From the NCBI RefSeq assembly GCF_000705555.1, contig NZ_JMQN01000013.1, positions 186,001 to 250,000 of the forward strand: DNA of 64,000 nt, written 5' to 3'. Both the position numbers and the translations under genes were made by a program. Every line of letters starts with the position of its first letter. The first letter of the stretch is position 1. Positions 25,353 through 34,743 of the stretch are shown in pieces. The notes under the pieces are model-generated. The model saw only the letters and a program-made list of their open reading frames with translations. It did no database searches and was not told the origin of the DNA. The DNA is from Marinobacterium lacunae. GTDB taxonomy: Bacteria > Pseudomonadota > Gammaproteobacteria > Pseudomonadales > Balneatricaceae.

Positions 25353-26435
25353 CTACTCCTCTACCGCGCCGAAACGGTGAACCCCGGCCAGACTGGCAAC
25401 CACAGTGGCACCGTCGGCGGCCTGCACCACGCCGGACAGCGGCAGTGGCGGCAGATCGGGCACACGCGAGAACGGCTCTCCGTTGCGATCCACCAACACG
25501 CCGCCGGCCTGACTGGTCAGCAACAGGCGGCCATCGGTCAGGTTGGTCGCCGCGGTCAGCGTCTCGCCCTGCCCCGTGTCGAGTTCGCTCCAGCTGTCGC
25601 CGCCATCCTCGCTGCGAAAGGCGTTGCCGCGCAGGCCATAGGCAACGAAGGCGCCGTCCGCAACGGCGATGATGCCGAAGTAACTGCCCTCGTAGGGAGA
25701 ATCGATCGCGTCAAAGTGTTGGCCGCCGTCGGTGGAACGCACCAGGGTGCCCTGCTCGCCCGCCAACATCAGCACGCCCTGAGACTGCGCCATACCGTAG
25801 AGATGCATCCCCATCGGGTTGTCCACGCGATCCAGCCAGGGTGTCCAGCTGTCGCCGCCGTCGTCGGTACGGAAAATCAGGTTATAGGCACCGAACACGA
25901 ATCCGGTGCGCTCGTTAAGGAAAAACAGGTTCAGGAACGGCTTGTCCGGGCCGTCGTCGACCAGATATTGCGCCGTACTCACTGCCGATTCGTCGCCCTG
26001 GGCCTTGGCGTGCTCCAGTGCCAGTTCCGCTGCCTGAATACCGTCCAACTGCTTGCGCCAGGTTTGCCCACCGTCATCGGTGGTCAACACCACGCCCAGA
26101 TGCCCCACGGCCCACCCCTTGTCGGCATCGACGAACTGCACCGCGGTCAGTGCCGCCGAGGTCGGCACCTGCTTGGCCTGATGCCAGGAGACGCCGTTGT
26201 CGTCCGACAGCAGCACCGTGCCCTCTTCGCCGACCGCCACCAGCCGCTCGCCGGCACGCGCGACCGCCAACATCGACTTGTGCAGCGCCAGCGGCGAGAT
26301 CTGTGCCGGCCTGTCCAGCCCGGTGTAGCCGGTGGCGGCCAGGGCCGAGGCGCTACAGATCGGCGCGCCTAGCAGCAGTGCCGCACACACCGGCAACACT
26401 CTGGTTAATACTGATGAAGTGCCAAATACGGCCAT
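25353..26435 (-). CDS. YCF48/BNR-like beta-propeller, exported
   Basis: The 360-residue protein has a signal peptide (hydrophobic run VLPVCAALLLGAPICSASA, cleavage around residue 33). It then has repeated beta-propeller units with the YCF48/BNR pattern S-x-D-x-G-x-x-W, for example SDDNGVSWH, TTDDGGQTWR, RTDDGGDSWT, RSTDGGQHF and RSEDGGDSWS. Such periplasmic propellers are regularly encoded beside MMPL/RND transporters and DUF1302/DUF1329 proteins in gammaproteobacteria (from memory). It may act as an adaptor or assembly factor for the RND protein that starts 4 bp downstream. No enzymatic motif is evident. Confidence 0.8.
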   Translation of the reverse strand: MAVFGTSSVLTRVLPVCAALLLGAPICSASALAATGYTGLDRPAQISPLALHKSMLAVARAGERLVAVGEEGTVLLSDDNGVSWHQAKQVPTSAALTAVQFVDADKGWAVGHLGVVLTTDDGGQTWRKQLDGIQAAELALEHAKAQGDESAVSTAQYLVDDGPDKPFLNLFFLNERTGFVFGAYNLIFRTDDGGDSWTPWLDRVDNPMGMHLYGMAQSQGVLMLAGEQGTLVRSTDGGQHFDAIDSPYEGSYFGIIAVADGAFVAYGLRGNAFRSEDGGDSWSELDTGQGETLTAATNLTDGRLLLTSQAGGVLVDRNGEPFSRVPDLPPLPLSGVVQAADGATVVASLAGVHRFGAVEE

Positions 26436-26469
26436 AACTCACTCTCCACTCTCCACCCACTGCGTGCCG

Positions 26470-26497
26470 CGTGGCGCCGGAAGCTTCCGGCACCACG
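26470..26497 (-). repeat. Strong intergenic hairpin between the DUF1329 and YCF48 genes
   Basis: CGTGG-C-GCCGGAA (26470-26482) pairs with TTCCGGC-A-CCACG (26485-26497): twelve base pairs with one mismatch and a tight two-base loop. It sits in a 91-bp gap inside the operon with no U-run, so it is more likely an mRNA-stability or processing element than a terminator. A partial terminator that lowers transport-gene expression is an alternative. Confidence 0.6.
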
Positions 26498-26526
26498 GGA
26501 CGGGACTTGTCACACGGTCTCGGTCT

Positions 26527-27885
26527 TTAACGCGCACCGCGGTTGGCCAGCTCGACCGGGCTCCAGTTGTTCTCGGAGATCGGCTTGCTGATTTCGTAGT
26601 GTGGCGTGCCACCATTCATGGCCGCGTTGAGGTAGTACGCCCCGGTCTGCAGGTCGTAACCGCCCCACATCACGTTGGTCACAAGTGCTGGGAGCTCCGG
26701 TACCAGGTAGGTCAGCGAGTAGTTCATGCGCCACAGATCGCCTTTGGCGTCCCAGCCATCGAACAGCACGATGTGCCAGCTGTCTTCATCGATGTAGTAG
26801 CGACGTTTGGGTACGGTATGGCGCTGCCCCTGTTTAAGGTTGGCATCCACCACCCAAACACGATGCAGTTCCCAGCGCACATGGTCGGGATTGAGGAAGT
26901 GCTCGCCCATCAGGTCGTCGATCGACGCCAGGGCCGCCCCGTTGTTGTTGTAGGGAATGAACATCTCCTGCTTACCGACCAGCGTATAGTCGTGACGATC
27001 GATCGGGCCGAACATCATGAACGCCTCGTCGAACAGACCAACGCCGGAGGTCACAAAGTCGGGCGTGTCGTACGCCACTGACGGTGCCTTACGCACACGG
27101 CGTTGGCCCACCAGGTACTGCCAGATGTTGCGGCGCTTGCCCGCTTCGGACGGATCATGCACCAGAATCGCTTCACCGGCCTTGGAGGCAGGGCCCGATA
27201 CAATAAAGCGCCCCAGCTGGAAGGTGCCGTCATAGGATGACGCATTACCGCCTTCATAGTAGTAGGGCCACTGAATCAACTCCTCGCCTTCGCTGGCCAA
27301 AGCACGGTTACCGTCAGCGGTCACGATAAACGTACGCAGCGCGTAGCGTGCAGACTCGCCGGACCAGCTCAGACGATGGTTCCACATCGCTTCTGCGCCA
27401 TCCTGCGGAATCGGGAAGGGGATTCCGCCGTAGGCACCACTGACCGAGTTTTTATCGGCCCCCAACTGCGCACCGGTCGCGTTGTTGAAGGTATTGTCAT
27501 AGACCCACTGCGGTGCGGCGGCGGTACGGTGGCTGGGATAGATATCCATACGGAAGTCCGCGTGCTTGGCGAACAGCGCCTTCACCCCGTCGCTCAACTT
27601 ATCGCTGTATTCCGCCAGATTGGCGGAGGTGATCGAGAACAGCGGTTTCTCGTCGGCAAACGGGTCTGGACGCGGCGCTCCGTTCTCGTAGCCCGGCGCG
27701 ACGCTGGTATAGCCGCCATCCCAGGCGGGAATGGAGCCATCGGTATTACCGGCCTTTTCGGCACCGAAGGGGGTCAGGTTGGACTTAAGCTGGTTCGCCG
27801 TTTGTACATCCACTGCGGCCAGCGCCAACGACGCCGACAGGCTGAGAGCGGCACCGGCCACCAATGCTTGAACTGTCAATTTCAT
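26527..27885 (-). CDS. DUF1329 family periplasmic/outer-membrane-associated protein
   Basis: About 452 residues with a clear signal peptide (MKLTVQALVAGAALSLSASLALAA). The rest matches the DUF1329 pattern: N-terminal LKSNLTPFGAEKAGN...IPAWDGG, then a long beta-rich region. The family is thought to be related to outer-membrane lipoprotein-sorting folds (LolA/LolB-like), but its function is unknown; there is no lipobox cysteine here. I use ATG 27885, with GGAG nine bases upstream, rather than the GTG five codons before. It follows the DUF1302 gene by 24 bp; these two families are nearly always found together, next to RND and YCF48 genes. Confidence 0.88.
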   Translation of the reverse strand: MKLTVQALVAGAALSLSASLALAAVDVQTANQLKSNLTPFGAEKAGNTDGSIPAWDGGYTSVAPGYENGAPRPDPFADEKPLFSITSANLAEYSDKLSDGVKALFAKHADFRMDIYPSHRTAAAPQWVYDNTFNNATGAQLGADKNSVSGAYGGIPFPIPQDGAEAMWNHRLSWSGESARYALRTFIVTADGNRALASEGEELIQWPYYYEGGNASSYDGTFQLGRFIVSGPASKAGEAILVHDPSEAGKRRNIWQYLVGQRRVRKAPSVAYDTPDFVTSGVGLFDEAFMMFGPIDRHDYTLVGKQEMFIPYNNNGAALASIDDLMGEHFLNPDHVRWELHRVWVVDANLKQGQRHTVPKRRYYIDEDSWHIVLFDGWDAKGDLWRMNYSLTYLVPELPALVTNVMWGGYDLQTGAYYLNAAMNGGTPHYEISKPISENNWSPVELANRGAR

Positions 27886-27909
27886 TATTTTTATCTCCAC
27901 CGAGTTCGA

Positions 27910-29529
27910 TTAGAAGGTGCGCTGAACGTACAGCGAGATGAAGTCGCGATCGCCGCGGGTCTGCTGGAAGGAGAGCGCAGGAGCCGGGTCGTTCTGCGGC
28001 GTTACGAAGCTGAACTCGTCGCCGAAGAAGTTCACGTAGCTGGCGCCGAACTTCCAGCTGTTCTGGTAGGTGCCGTTGATGCCGAGACTGAAGTCGCCGC
28101 CGTGGGTGGCGCCGCCGTTCATGTTGGCAATGGCACCGGAGCGACCCTTGAAGTTGTAGCCGAGGCCGATCGGCAGCTCGAGATCCAGCCCCGGCAGCAC
28201 CTGGAAGTAGGCCGGATTGAAGATCATCCGCATCGCCCAGGCATCGCGCGTGGCGTTGGGGTCCAGTGCGCTCTCGTTCTTGCTTACCGACAGCACCCGG
28301 TTCCAGGCCAACTCGCCGATCAGCGCACCGCCATCCCAGAGGCTATTCGGCTGCATCACGTAGATACCGGACAGGTTGGCGTGCGCCGTTCTACCGATCG
28401 CATAGAGCGCGTTGTCGTCGTTGTCGGCCGCCATACCCGGCAGCACGATGACCGGATCGCTGTTCAGCGGTGCGTTGTCGCGGATCGACACTTCGGCCGC
28501 CAGGTTCAACTGACCGATCGACGTTGTCGCGCTGGCACCGTAGGTCCGGATGCCCTCGTGGTAAACGGTGCGGATCGTCTGATCCACCGGATTGAAGTAG
28601 AAGCCGGAGGGCGTTTTGGCATGGTACCGGGCAAAGTAGAGCCCGTACTCGAAATCCCCGTCATAGGGCGCGTAACGCAGCTGGATACCGCCCTGCCCCT
28701 GGTCATCCGGCTCGATATCGGCGATATGATTCCAGGAAACACCGGGGCCGACGATCAGTGACTCCGTTCCGGGACCGGCCCAGTCGATGTTGGACAGATA
28801 GCTGCCCACACCGGGCAGACGCGTCTCCTCCCAGGAGAGCTGGTAGTAACCACCGAGCGATACTTCGGGTGTAATCTGCAGGGTACCGGAGAGCTGGTTA
28901 ACCGGGCGCAGCACCTCCTTGAACTGGGAGCTGGGCACGGACAGCAGCTTGATCAGATCGACCGGTCCCTGGGCATCGGCAATCCCGTTGGCGCCGAAGA
29001 ACAGGGTTTCGCCGTATACCAGCGAGTGGCGCCCCAGACGCAGGTTGCTGCGCATCTCGCCGATATCGAAGTTGCCGTAGACGAATGCATCCAGCAGCTC
29101 CGCCTTGCGACCGTGCACGTCACGGGTTTCGTCGGTGAACTCGTCCGAATCGACACTGGTGGCGTTGTTGGTGAACGGCGAGTCGTTGTCGTTGCTCCGG
29201 TTGTAGACATCGTCATACCAGGCCGCGCCGCTGACACGAAAGCCCAGGTTCTTATAACGAGCGTCGAACTCACTGAGCCAATCGACTCGGTTGGAGATCA
29301 GACCCTTGTCGAAGTTGCGGTCACCGTCGTCGTAGTTGACGTCGTTGACCAGCACGTCGGATCTGTCCTGCACACGGAACGCGGTGCTGTACTTGAAGGT
29401 GTTGTCCCAACGCAGGTTGACATCCGAGTTGTCGGTGTCGAACTTATACGCCTGGGCCTGAGGTAACCAAAGCGCCGTGGCCATCGATATGGCGACTGCG
29501 AGCGGTTTCAAGCGAGAATTCTTATTCAT
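27910..29529 (-). CDS. DUF1302 family outer-membrane beta-barrel protein
   Basis: The 539-residue protein has a signal peptide ending ALWLPQAQA. The mature sequence is rich in alternating aromatic/hydrophobic strands and ends ISLYVQRTF, a C-terminal phenylalanine typical of outer-membrane barrels recognised by the Bam machinery. DUF1302 proteins are putative outer-membrane channels linked to degradation of hydrophobic compounds such as steroids and hydrocarbons. Second gene of the operon, 91 bp after the aldehyde dehydrogenase; that gap holds a large inverted repeat. Probable role: entry or exit of the substrate across the outer membrane. Confidence 0.86.
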   Translation of the reverse strand: MNKNSRLKPLAVAISMATALWLPQAQAYKFDTDNSDVNLRWDNTFKYSTAFRVQDRSDVLVNDVNYDDGDRNFDKGLISNRVDWLSEFDARYKNLGFRVSGAAWYDDVYNRSNDNDSPFTNNATSVDSDEFTDETRDVHGRKAELLDAFVYGNFDIGEMRSNLRLGRHSLVYGETLFFGANGIADAQGPVDLIKLLSVPSSQFKEVLRPVNQLSGTLQITPEVSLGGYYQLSWEETRLPGVGSYLSNIDWAGPGTESLIVGPGVSWNHIADIEPDDQGQGGIQLRYAPYDGDFEYGLYFARYHAKTPSGFYFNPVDQTIRTVYHEGIRTYGASATTSIGQLNLAAEVSIRDNAPLNSDPVIVLPGMAADNDDNALYAIGRTAHANLSGIYVMQPNSLWDGGALIGELAWNRVLSVSKNESALDPNATRDAWAMRMIFNPAYFQVLPGLDLELPIGLGYNFKGRSGAIANMNGGATHGGDFSLGINGTYQNSWKFGASYVNFFGDEFSFVTPQNDPAPALSFQQTRGDRDFISLYVQRTF

Positions 29530-29556
29530 ATTTTACTCCTTCGCTTTGATAACAGG

Positions 29557-29603
29557 GCCTGCAAGCGGACAGGAAGAAGGGGGTACCCCAGCGGCTTGCA
29601 GGC
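29557..29603 (-). repeat. Inverted repeat between aldehyde dehydrogenase and DUF1302 genes
   Basis: GCCTGCAAGC (29557-29566) and GCTTGCAGGC (29594-29603) are a perfect 10-bp inverted repeat. The 27-base interval contains a second palindrome, GGGGTACCCC (29580-29589). No U-run follows. It precedes the outer-membrane gene and may protect or process the mRNA to raise barrel expression. Confidence 0.65.
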
Positions 29604-29620
29604 AAATCGAATAGGTGAGG

Positions 29621-31099
29621 TCAGAACGGAAACGCGCGCGGAACCTCCTTAACGGTCACCCACTGCCACTGGGTAAACTCATCCCAGTCAGCCGGACCGC
29701 CGATGCTGCCGCCGTTACCCGACGCGCCCCGCCCACCGAAGGGGTTGGTGCACTCGTCGTTTACGGTCTGGTCGTTGATATGCAACATGCCGGAATTGAG
29801 GCGCTCGCCGATCGCCATGGCACGACCGACAGAGCGGGAGATCACCGCCGCCGAGAGGCCATATTCGGTGTCATTGGCCAGCTCAACCGCTTCGTCGTCG
29901 CTGCTAAACGTGATGATGCTGGCCACCGGGCCAAAGAATTCGTCACTGAACGCCCGCATCCCCGGCTTGACGCCGGAGAGTACGGTCGGCTTGTAGAAGC
30001 GCCCCTCGTAGGTGCCCCCAGCCTCCAGCACGGCACCTGCGGCGACACTCTCCTGCACGATGGCATCCAGCCTCACCAACTGGGCGTCGTTGATGATCGG
30101 GCCGAGCGCCACATTGCCGCTGGCCGGATCACCCACCGGCAGATGAGCCGCCTTCGCCACCAGGCGCTCAATCAACTGTGACGCAATCGATTCATGCACA
30201 ATGATCCGACCTGAGGCCATACAGATCTGCCCCTGATGGAACCAGGCCCCGAAAGCCGCGGCGCTGGCCGCCAGATCCAGATCCGCATCCTCGGCAATAA
30301 TCAGCGGGTTCTTGCCACCGAGCTCCAACATCACCTTTTTCAGATGACGCCCGGCCAGTTCGCCAACACGACGGCCAACTGCGGTGGAACCGGTAAAGGC
30401 GATCATGCGTATGTGAGGATCGGTGCACAGCGCCTCACCGGCATCTCCGGCGCCAGGGATCACATGTAGCACCCCCGGGGGCAGCCCGGCTTGCTCAAGA
30501 ATGCGGGCGATGATGAAACCGCCGCTGACCGGTGTTCTGGGATCGGGCTTGAGCACTACGGCGTTACCGGCGGCAAGTGCTGGCGCCACGGCTCGAATCG
30601 ACAGGATCAGCGGGAAGTTGAACGGCGAGATGACTCCCACCACACCCAAAGGCTGGCGCTTGGCATAGGAGAGACATCCAACCGTCGACGGCAGCAATAA
30701 TCCATGATGCGGATCCAGCAGCATTGCTGCCGAGCGGCGCAATATCACCACCGCTTCACGGATCTCATGCTCCGCCTTCGCAAAGATCGCGCCGCTCTCC
30801 CGCGCTATCCACAGCTTCGCCACCTCACGGTCCGACTGCAAAAGATCCGCCGCACGGTTAAAGATCTCGGCCCTCTCTCGAGGCGGTATCGCCACCCACC
30901 GAGCCTGGGATTCCGATGCCGCACGCGCAGAGATGGAAATATCGGCAGCATCACCGATGCCGACCCGGGTTAGCGTTTCGCCAGTTGCAGGCTCCAAGAC
31001 CTGGGCACTGCCTCCGTTCGCCTCCCGCCAGCTACCGTCGAAAATTCGCCCGTTCCAGAGCGCCGCATCCAACAGTGCGGCTCCTTCTGCGAATGACAC
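29621..31099 (-). CDS. NAD(P)-dependent aldehyde dehydrogenase, benzaldehyde dehydrogenase-like
   Basis: ALDH of 492 residues from a GTG start at 31099, chosen because GGAGG lies eight bases upstream; the frame is open to 31165 but those residues overlap the promoter region. Catalytic residues are present: Asn161 (SPFNFPL), Glu259 (LELGGKNP) and Cys293 (GQICMASGR), with FTGSTAVGRRVG for the cofactor. It most resembles XylC-type benzaldehyde and vanillin dehydrogenases. First gene of the minus-strand operon under a sigma-54 promoter, it would turn the aldehyde made by the operon's alcohol dehydrogenase into the acid. Confidence 0.88.
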   Translation of the reverse strand: MSFAEGAALLDAALWNGRIFDGSWREANGGSAQVLEPATGETLTRVGIGDAADISISARAASESQARWVAIPPRERAEIFNRAADLLQSDREVAKLWIARESGAIFAKAEHEIREAVVILRRSAAMLLDPHHGLLLPSTVGCLSYAKRQPLGVVGVISPFNFPLILSIRAVAPALAAGNAVVLKPDPRTPVSGGFIIARILEQAGLPPGVLHVIPGAGDAGEALCTDPHIRMIAFTGSTAVGRRVGELAGRHLKKVMLELGGKNPLIIAEDADLDLAASAAAFGAWFHQGQICMASGRIIVHESIASQLIERLVAKAAHLPVGDPASGNVALGPIINDAQLVRLDAIVQESVAAGAVLEAGGTYEGRFYKPTVLSGVKPGMRAFSDEFFGPVASIITFSSDDEAVELANDTEYGLSAAVISRSVGRAMAIGERLNSGMLHINDQTVNDECTNPFGGRGASGNGGSIGGPADWDEFTQWQWVTVKEVPRAFPF

Positions 31100-31173
31100 G
31101 ATACAAACCTCCACTGAGTTGTTAAGTGCCCACCCATGCTTGGGCAAGCCTTTCTTGTTGTTCACTCAATAGG

Positions 31174-31189
31174 GCAAGCGACATGCCAA
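31174..31189 (-). promoter_or_regulatory. Sigma-54 (-24/-12) promoter of the aldehyde dehydrogenase-RND-esterase operon
   Basis: On the minus strand the sequence reads TTGGCATGTCGCTTGC. It matches the sigma-54 consensus TGGCACG-N4-TTGC with one mismatch and has the invariant GG and GC exactly 10 bases apart. Transcription would begin near 31162, about 63 bases before the GTG start. The adjacent gene encodes a sigma-54 activator, which makes the site much more credible than a chance match. Confidence 0.78.
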
Positions 31190-31190
31190 T

Positions 31191-31227
31191 ATTGTTTTGC
31201 TGCACAACAGCATTGGTTCAAAACAAT
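31191..31227. repeat. Nested inverted repeat next to the sigma-54 promoter
   Basis: ATTGTTTTG (31191-31199) and CAAAACAAT (31219-31227) are a perfect 9-bp inverted repeat, and within it TGCTG-CACAA-CAGCA (31198-31212) forms a second dyad. It lies immediately upstream of the -24 element. Possible roles are binding of a second regulator, a bend, or control of the divergent regulator gene. Confidence 0.5.
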
Positions 31228-31301
31228 GTTTTTATTGGAGGATAAGTAGATTGAAGAAGCTGACTGCGGCATTGCACAAGAAATGATGAGGTACCCAACT
31301 G

Positions 31302-31317
31302 TTGATAAATTTGTTAA
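31302..31317. promoter_or_regulatory. Candidate XylR/DmpR-type upstream activating site
   Basis: TTGATAAATTTGTTAA agrees at 12 of 16 positions with the palindromic XylR/DmpR site TTGATCAATTGATCAA as I remember it. It is centred about 148 bases upstream of the inferred sigma-54 start, the usual distance for such enhancers, and about 65 bases before the activator's own gene, so it may serve both directions. Confidence 0.5.
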
Positions 31318-31375
31318 ATGCAGCAGGAGCACTTACCATTTTTATTAATAACAACGATAAAAAGAGACTCCCTTC

Positions 31376-33151
31376 ATGCGCCCATCTTTCGATGCACCCA
31401 AACCGGATTCAGCCCGCCGCTCGAGACGCGAAATGCCACCGGGCGACAGCGATAACCTGAGCCACGCCTCCGGACCCAGTGTGCAGGATCTTTCAGAGTG
31501 CCTGTTCTTCTCCCCCACCGATGGTCGCATCTGGCTCGATGGCCAACGCATGGTGCTGATGCATAACACCTCGTTGGGCAGCCTGCGTCATGAGTTGATC
31601 GAACGTCTGGGTCTGGAGCGTGCCCGCGGACTGCTCACCCGCGCCGGCTACAGCTCGGGGGTGCGCGATGCGCAACTGGTACGCGAACGCTGGCCCGATG
31701 CCGACCCTGAAGCGATTTTTTACGCGGGCACCCAGCTGCACTCGTTGGAGGGCGTGGTGCAAGTGGAGACAGTCCACTTCGAGTTCGACCCACGCAAGGG
31801 CACCTACGACGGCGAGTTTCTCTGGCACCACTCCAGTGAAGACGACGAGCATATCGCCGCCTATGGCATTGGTACGGAGCCTGCCTGCTGGATGCAGCTT
31901 GGTTACGCCATGGGTTACGTCACCACGCTGCTGGGACGCCTGACCGTGTTTCGCGAGGTGGAGTGCCGCTCCATGGGACACCCCACCTGCCGGGTACTTG
32001 GAAAGACCGTAGAGCTCTGGGGCGATGTTGAGGAAGATCTACGCTATCTCAATGCCGAAGACTTCGTCAGCCACAGCAGTGCAGTCCCCCTTGCACAGGC
32101 ACCGCTTCCCAGCGTCAACAACGCGCTGCCGCCGCTGGGTGAGCGACAGTTAGTGGGTGTCTCCTCCTCTTTTATCGCGGCCTGCCATATGCTCAGACGC
32201 GTTGCCACCACGCGCGCCACGGTGCTGTTTACCGGCGAATCCGGCGTCGGCAAGGAGCTGTTTGCCCGCATGCTGCACGAGATAAGTCCGCGCAAGGAGC
32301 AGCCCTTCGTGGCGATAAACTGCGCTGCCATACCCGATTCGCTGATCGAGTCCGAGCTGTTCGGCGTCGAGCGTGGTGCATTCACTGGCGCCAGCCACTC
32401 CCGGCCGGGCCGTTTTGAACGGGCTGACGGCGGCACCCTGTTTCTGGATGAGATCGCGACCTTGAGCCCCACCTCGCAGGGCAAGCTGCTGCGCGTGCTT
32501 CAGGAGGGGGTCGTGGAGCGGATCGGCGGTACTCGCGAAATAAAGGTCGATGTACGCGTGGTAGCCGCTACCAATGTGGAGCTGCGCGAGGCGGTGCGCA
32601 ACGGTGAGTTTCGCGAGGATCTGTTCTTCCGCCTCAATGTGTTCCCAATCCCGCTGCCGCCTCTGCGCGAACGGCGGGACGATATCCCGCTGCTGCTGTC
32701 ACACTTTCTACAGCACTATAATCAGCTGCACGGCCGCAATATCACCGGTTTTACACTGAAAGCGATGCGCGCCCTGCTGAACTACCGCTACCCCGGCAAT
32801 GTACGCGAATTGCAAAACCTGGTGGAGCGCGGTGTGATTGCGGCGGAGGACAACCTGCCAATCGACCTGCCCCATCTGTTTCGCGATGAAGAGACCACGC
32901 GAGACCTGCTGTTTACAATCAGCTCCGACGGCGAACTGGCCAGCGACGAGGGCGACGGCTCGGCGCTGGAACAGTTCCAACGCTATGCACCTGTCGGTGA
33001 GAAAGGGCCGTCACTGGATAAACTGGAGGCCAAACTGGTACGCGAGGCGGTCGCGCAAGTAGACGGCAACCTGTCCGCTGCCGCCCGCCTGCTTGGGCTG
33101 ACCCGTTCGCGCCTGGCCTACCGGATGAAGAAGCTGGGAGAAGAGTCCTAG
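31376..33151 (+). CDS. Sigma-54-dependent activator of the XylR/DmpR family
   Basis: The 591-residue protein has the XylR layout. An aromatic-sensing XylR_N domain (about residues 45-150) is followed by a V4R domain (~155-215, with the [13 protein letters not shown] ending typical of it) and a short linker. The AAA+ domain (~250-480) has Walker A GESGVGKE at 287-294, the sigma-54 contact loop GAFTGA at 334-339 and [10 protein letters not shown] Fis-type helix-turn-helix ([24 protein letters not shown]) ends the protein. XylR/DmpR proteins bind the aromatic inducer directly. It is divergent from the aldehyde dehydrogenase operon, its obvious target. Confidence 0.93.
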   Translation: MRPSFDAPKPDSARRSRREMPPGDSDNLSHASGPSVQDLSECLFFSPTDGRIWLDGQRMVLMHNTSLGSLRHELIERLGLERARGLLTRAGYSSGVRDAQLVRERWPDADPEAIFYAGTQLHSLEGVVQVETVHFEFDPRKGTYDGEFLWHHSSEDDEHIAAYGIGTEPACWMQLGYAMGYVTTLLGRLTVFREVECRSMGHPTCRVLGKTVELWGDVEEDLRYLNAEDFVSHSSAVPLAQAPLPSVNNALPPLGERQLVGVSSSFIAACHMLRRVATTRATVLFTGESGVGKELFARMLHEISPRKEQPFVAINCAAIPDSLIESELFGVERGAFTGASHSRPGRFERADGGTLFLDEIATLSPTSQGKLLRVLQEGVVERIGGTREIKVDVRVVAATNVELREAVRNGEFREDLFFRLNVFPIPLPPLRERRDDIPLLLSHFLQHYNQLHGRNITGFTLKAMRALLNYRYPGNVRELQNLVERGVIAAEDNLPIDLPHLFRDEETTRDLLFTISSDGELASDEGDGSALEQFQRYAPVGEKGPSLDKLEAKLVREAVAQVDGNLSAAARLLGLTRSRLAYRMKKLGEES

Positions 33152-33163
33152 CGCTGCAGACAC

Positions 33164-33193
33164 AAAAAAGGCCATCGGTTTCGATGGCCTTTT
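33164..33193. terminator. Bidirectional intrinsic terminator between xylR-like gene and gltD
   Basis: AAAAGGCCATCG-GTTT-CGATGGCCTTTT: a strong stem flanked by an A-run on one side and a T-run on the other, between two convergent genes, so it can stop transcripts from both strands. Confidence 0.92.
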
Positions 33194-33231
33194 CTCATAG
33201 CGTATCGCGCAAGCACGTGAACGCGTGAGGT

Positions 33232-34704
<1,473 letters not shown>

Positions 34705-34743
34705 TCAATATTACGGAAAACCAATTCGTGACGGCGTCGGCTG

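Noticed and set aside
22991-25672. 893-residue open frame on the plus strand opposite the RND gene
   Set aside because: Composition is His/Gln/Arg-rich with no domain; it is the antisense shadow of the RND and YCF48 genes, which have clear signatures.
27376-28761. 461-residue plus-strand frame opposite DUF1329/DUF1302
   Set aside because: Shadow of two well-supported envelope genes; no ribosome site or recognisable motif.
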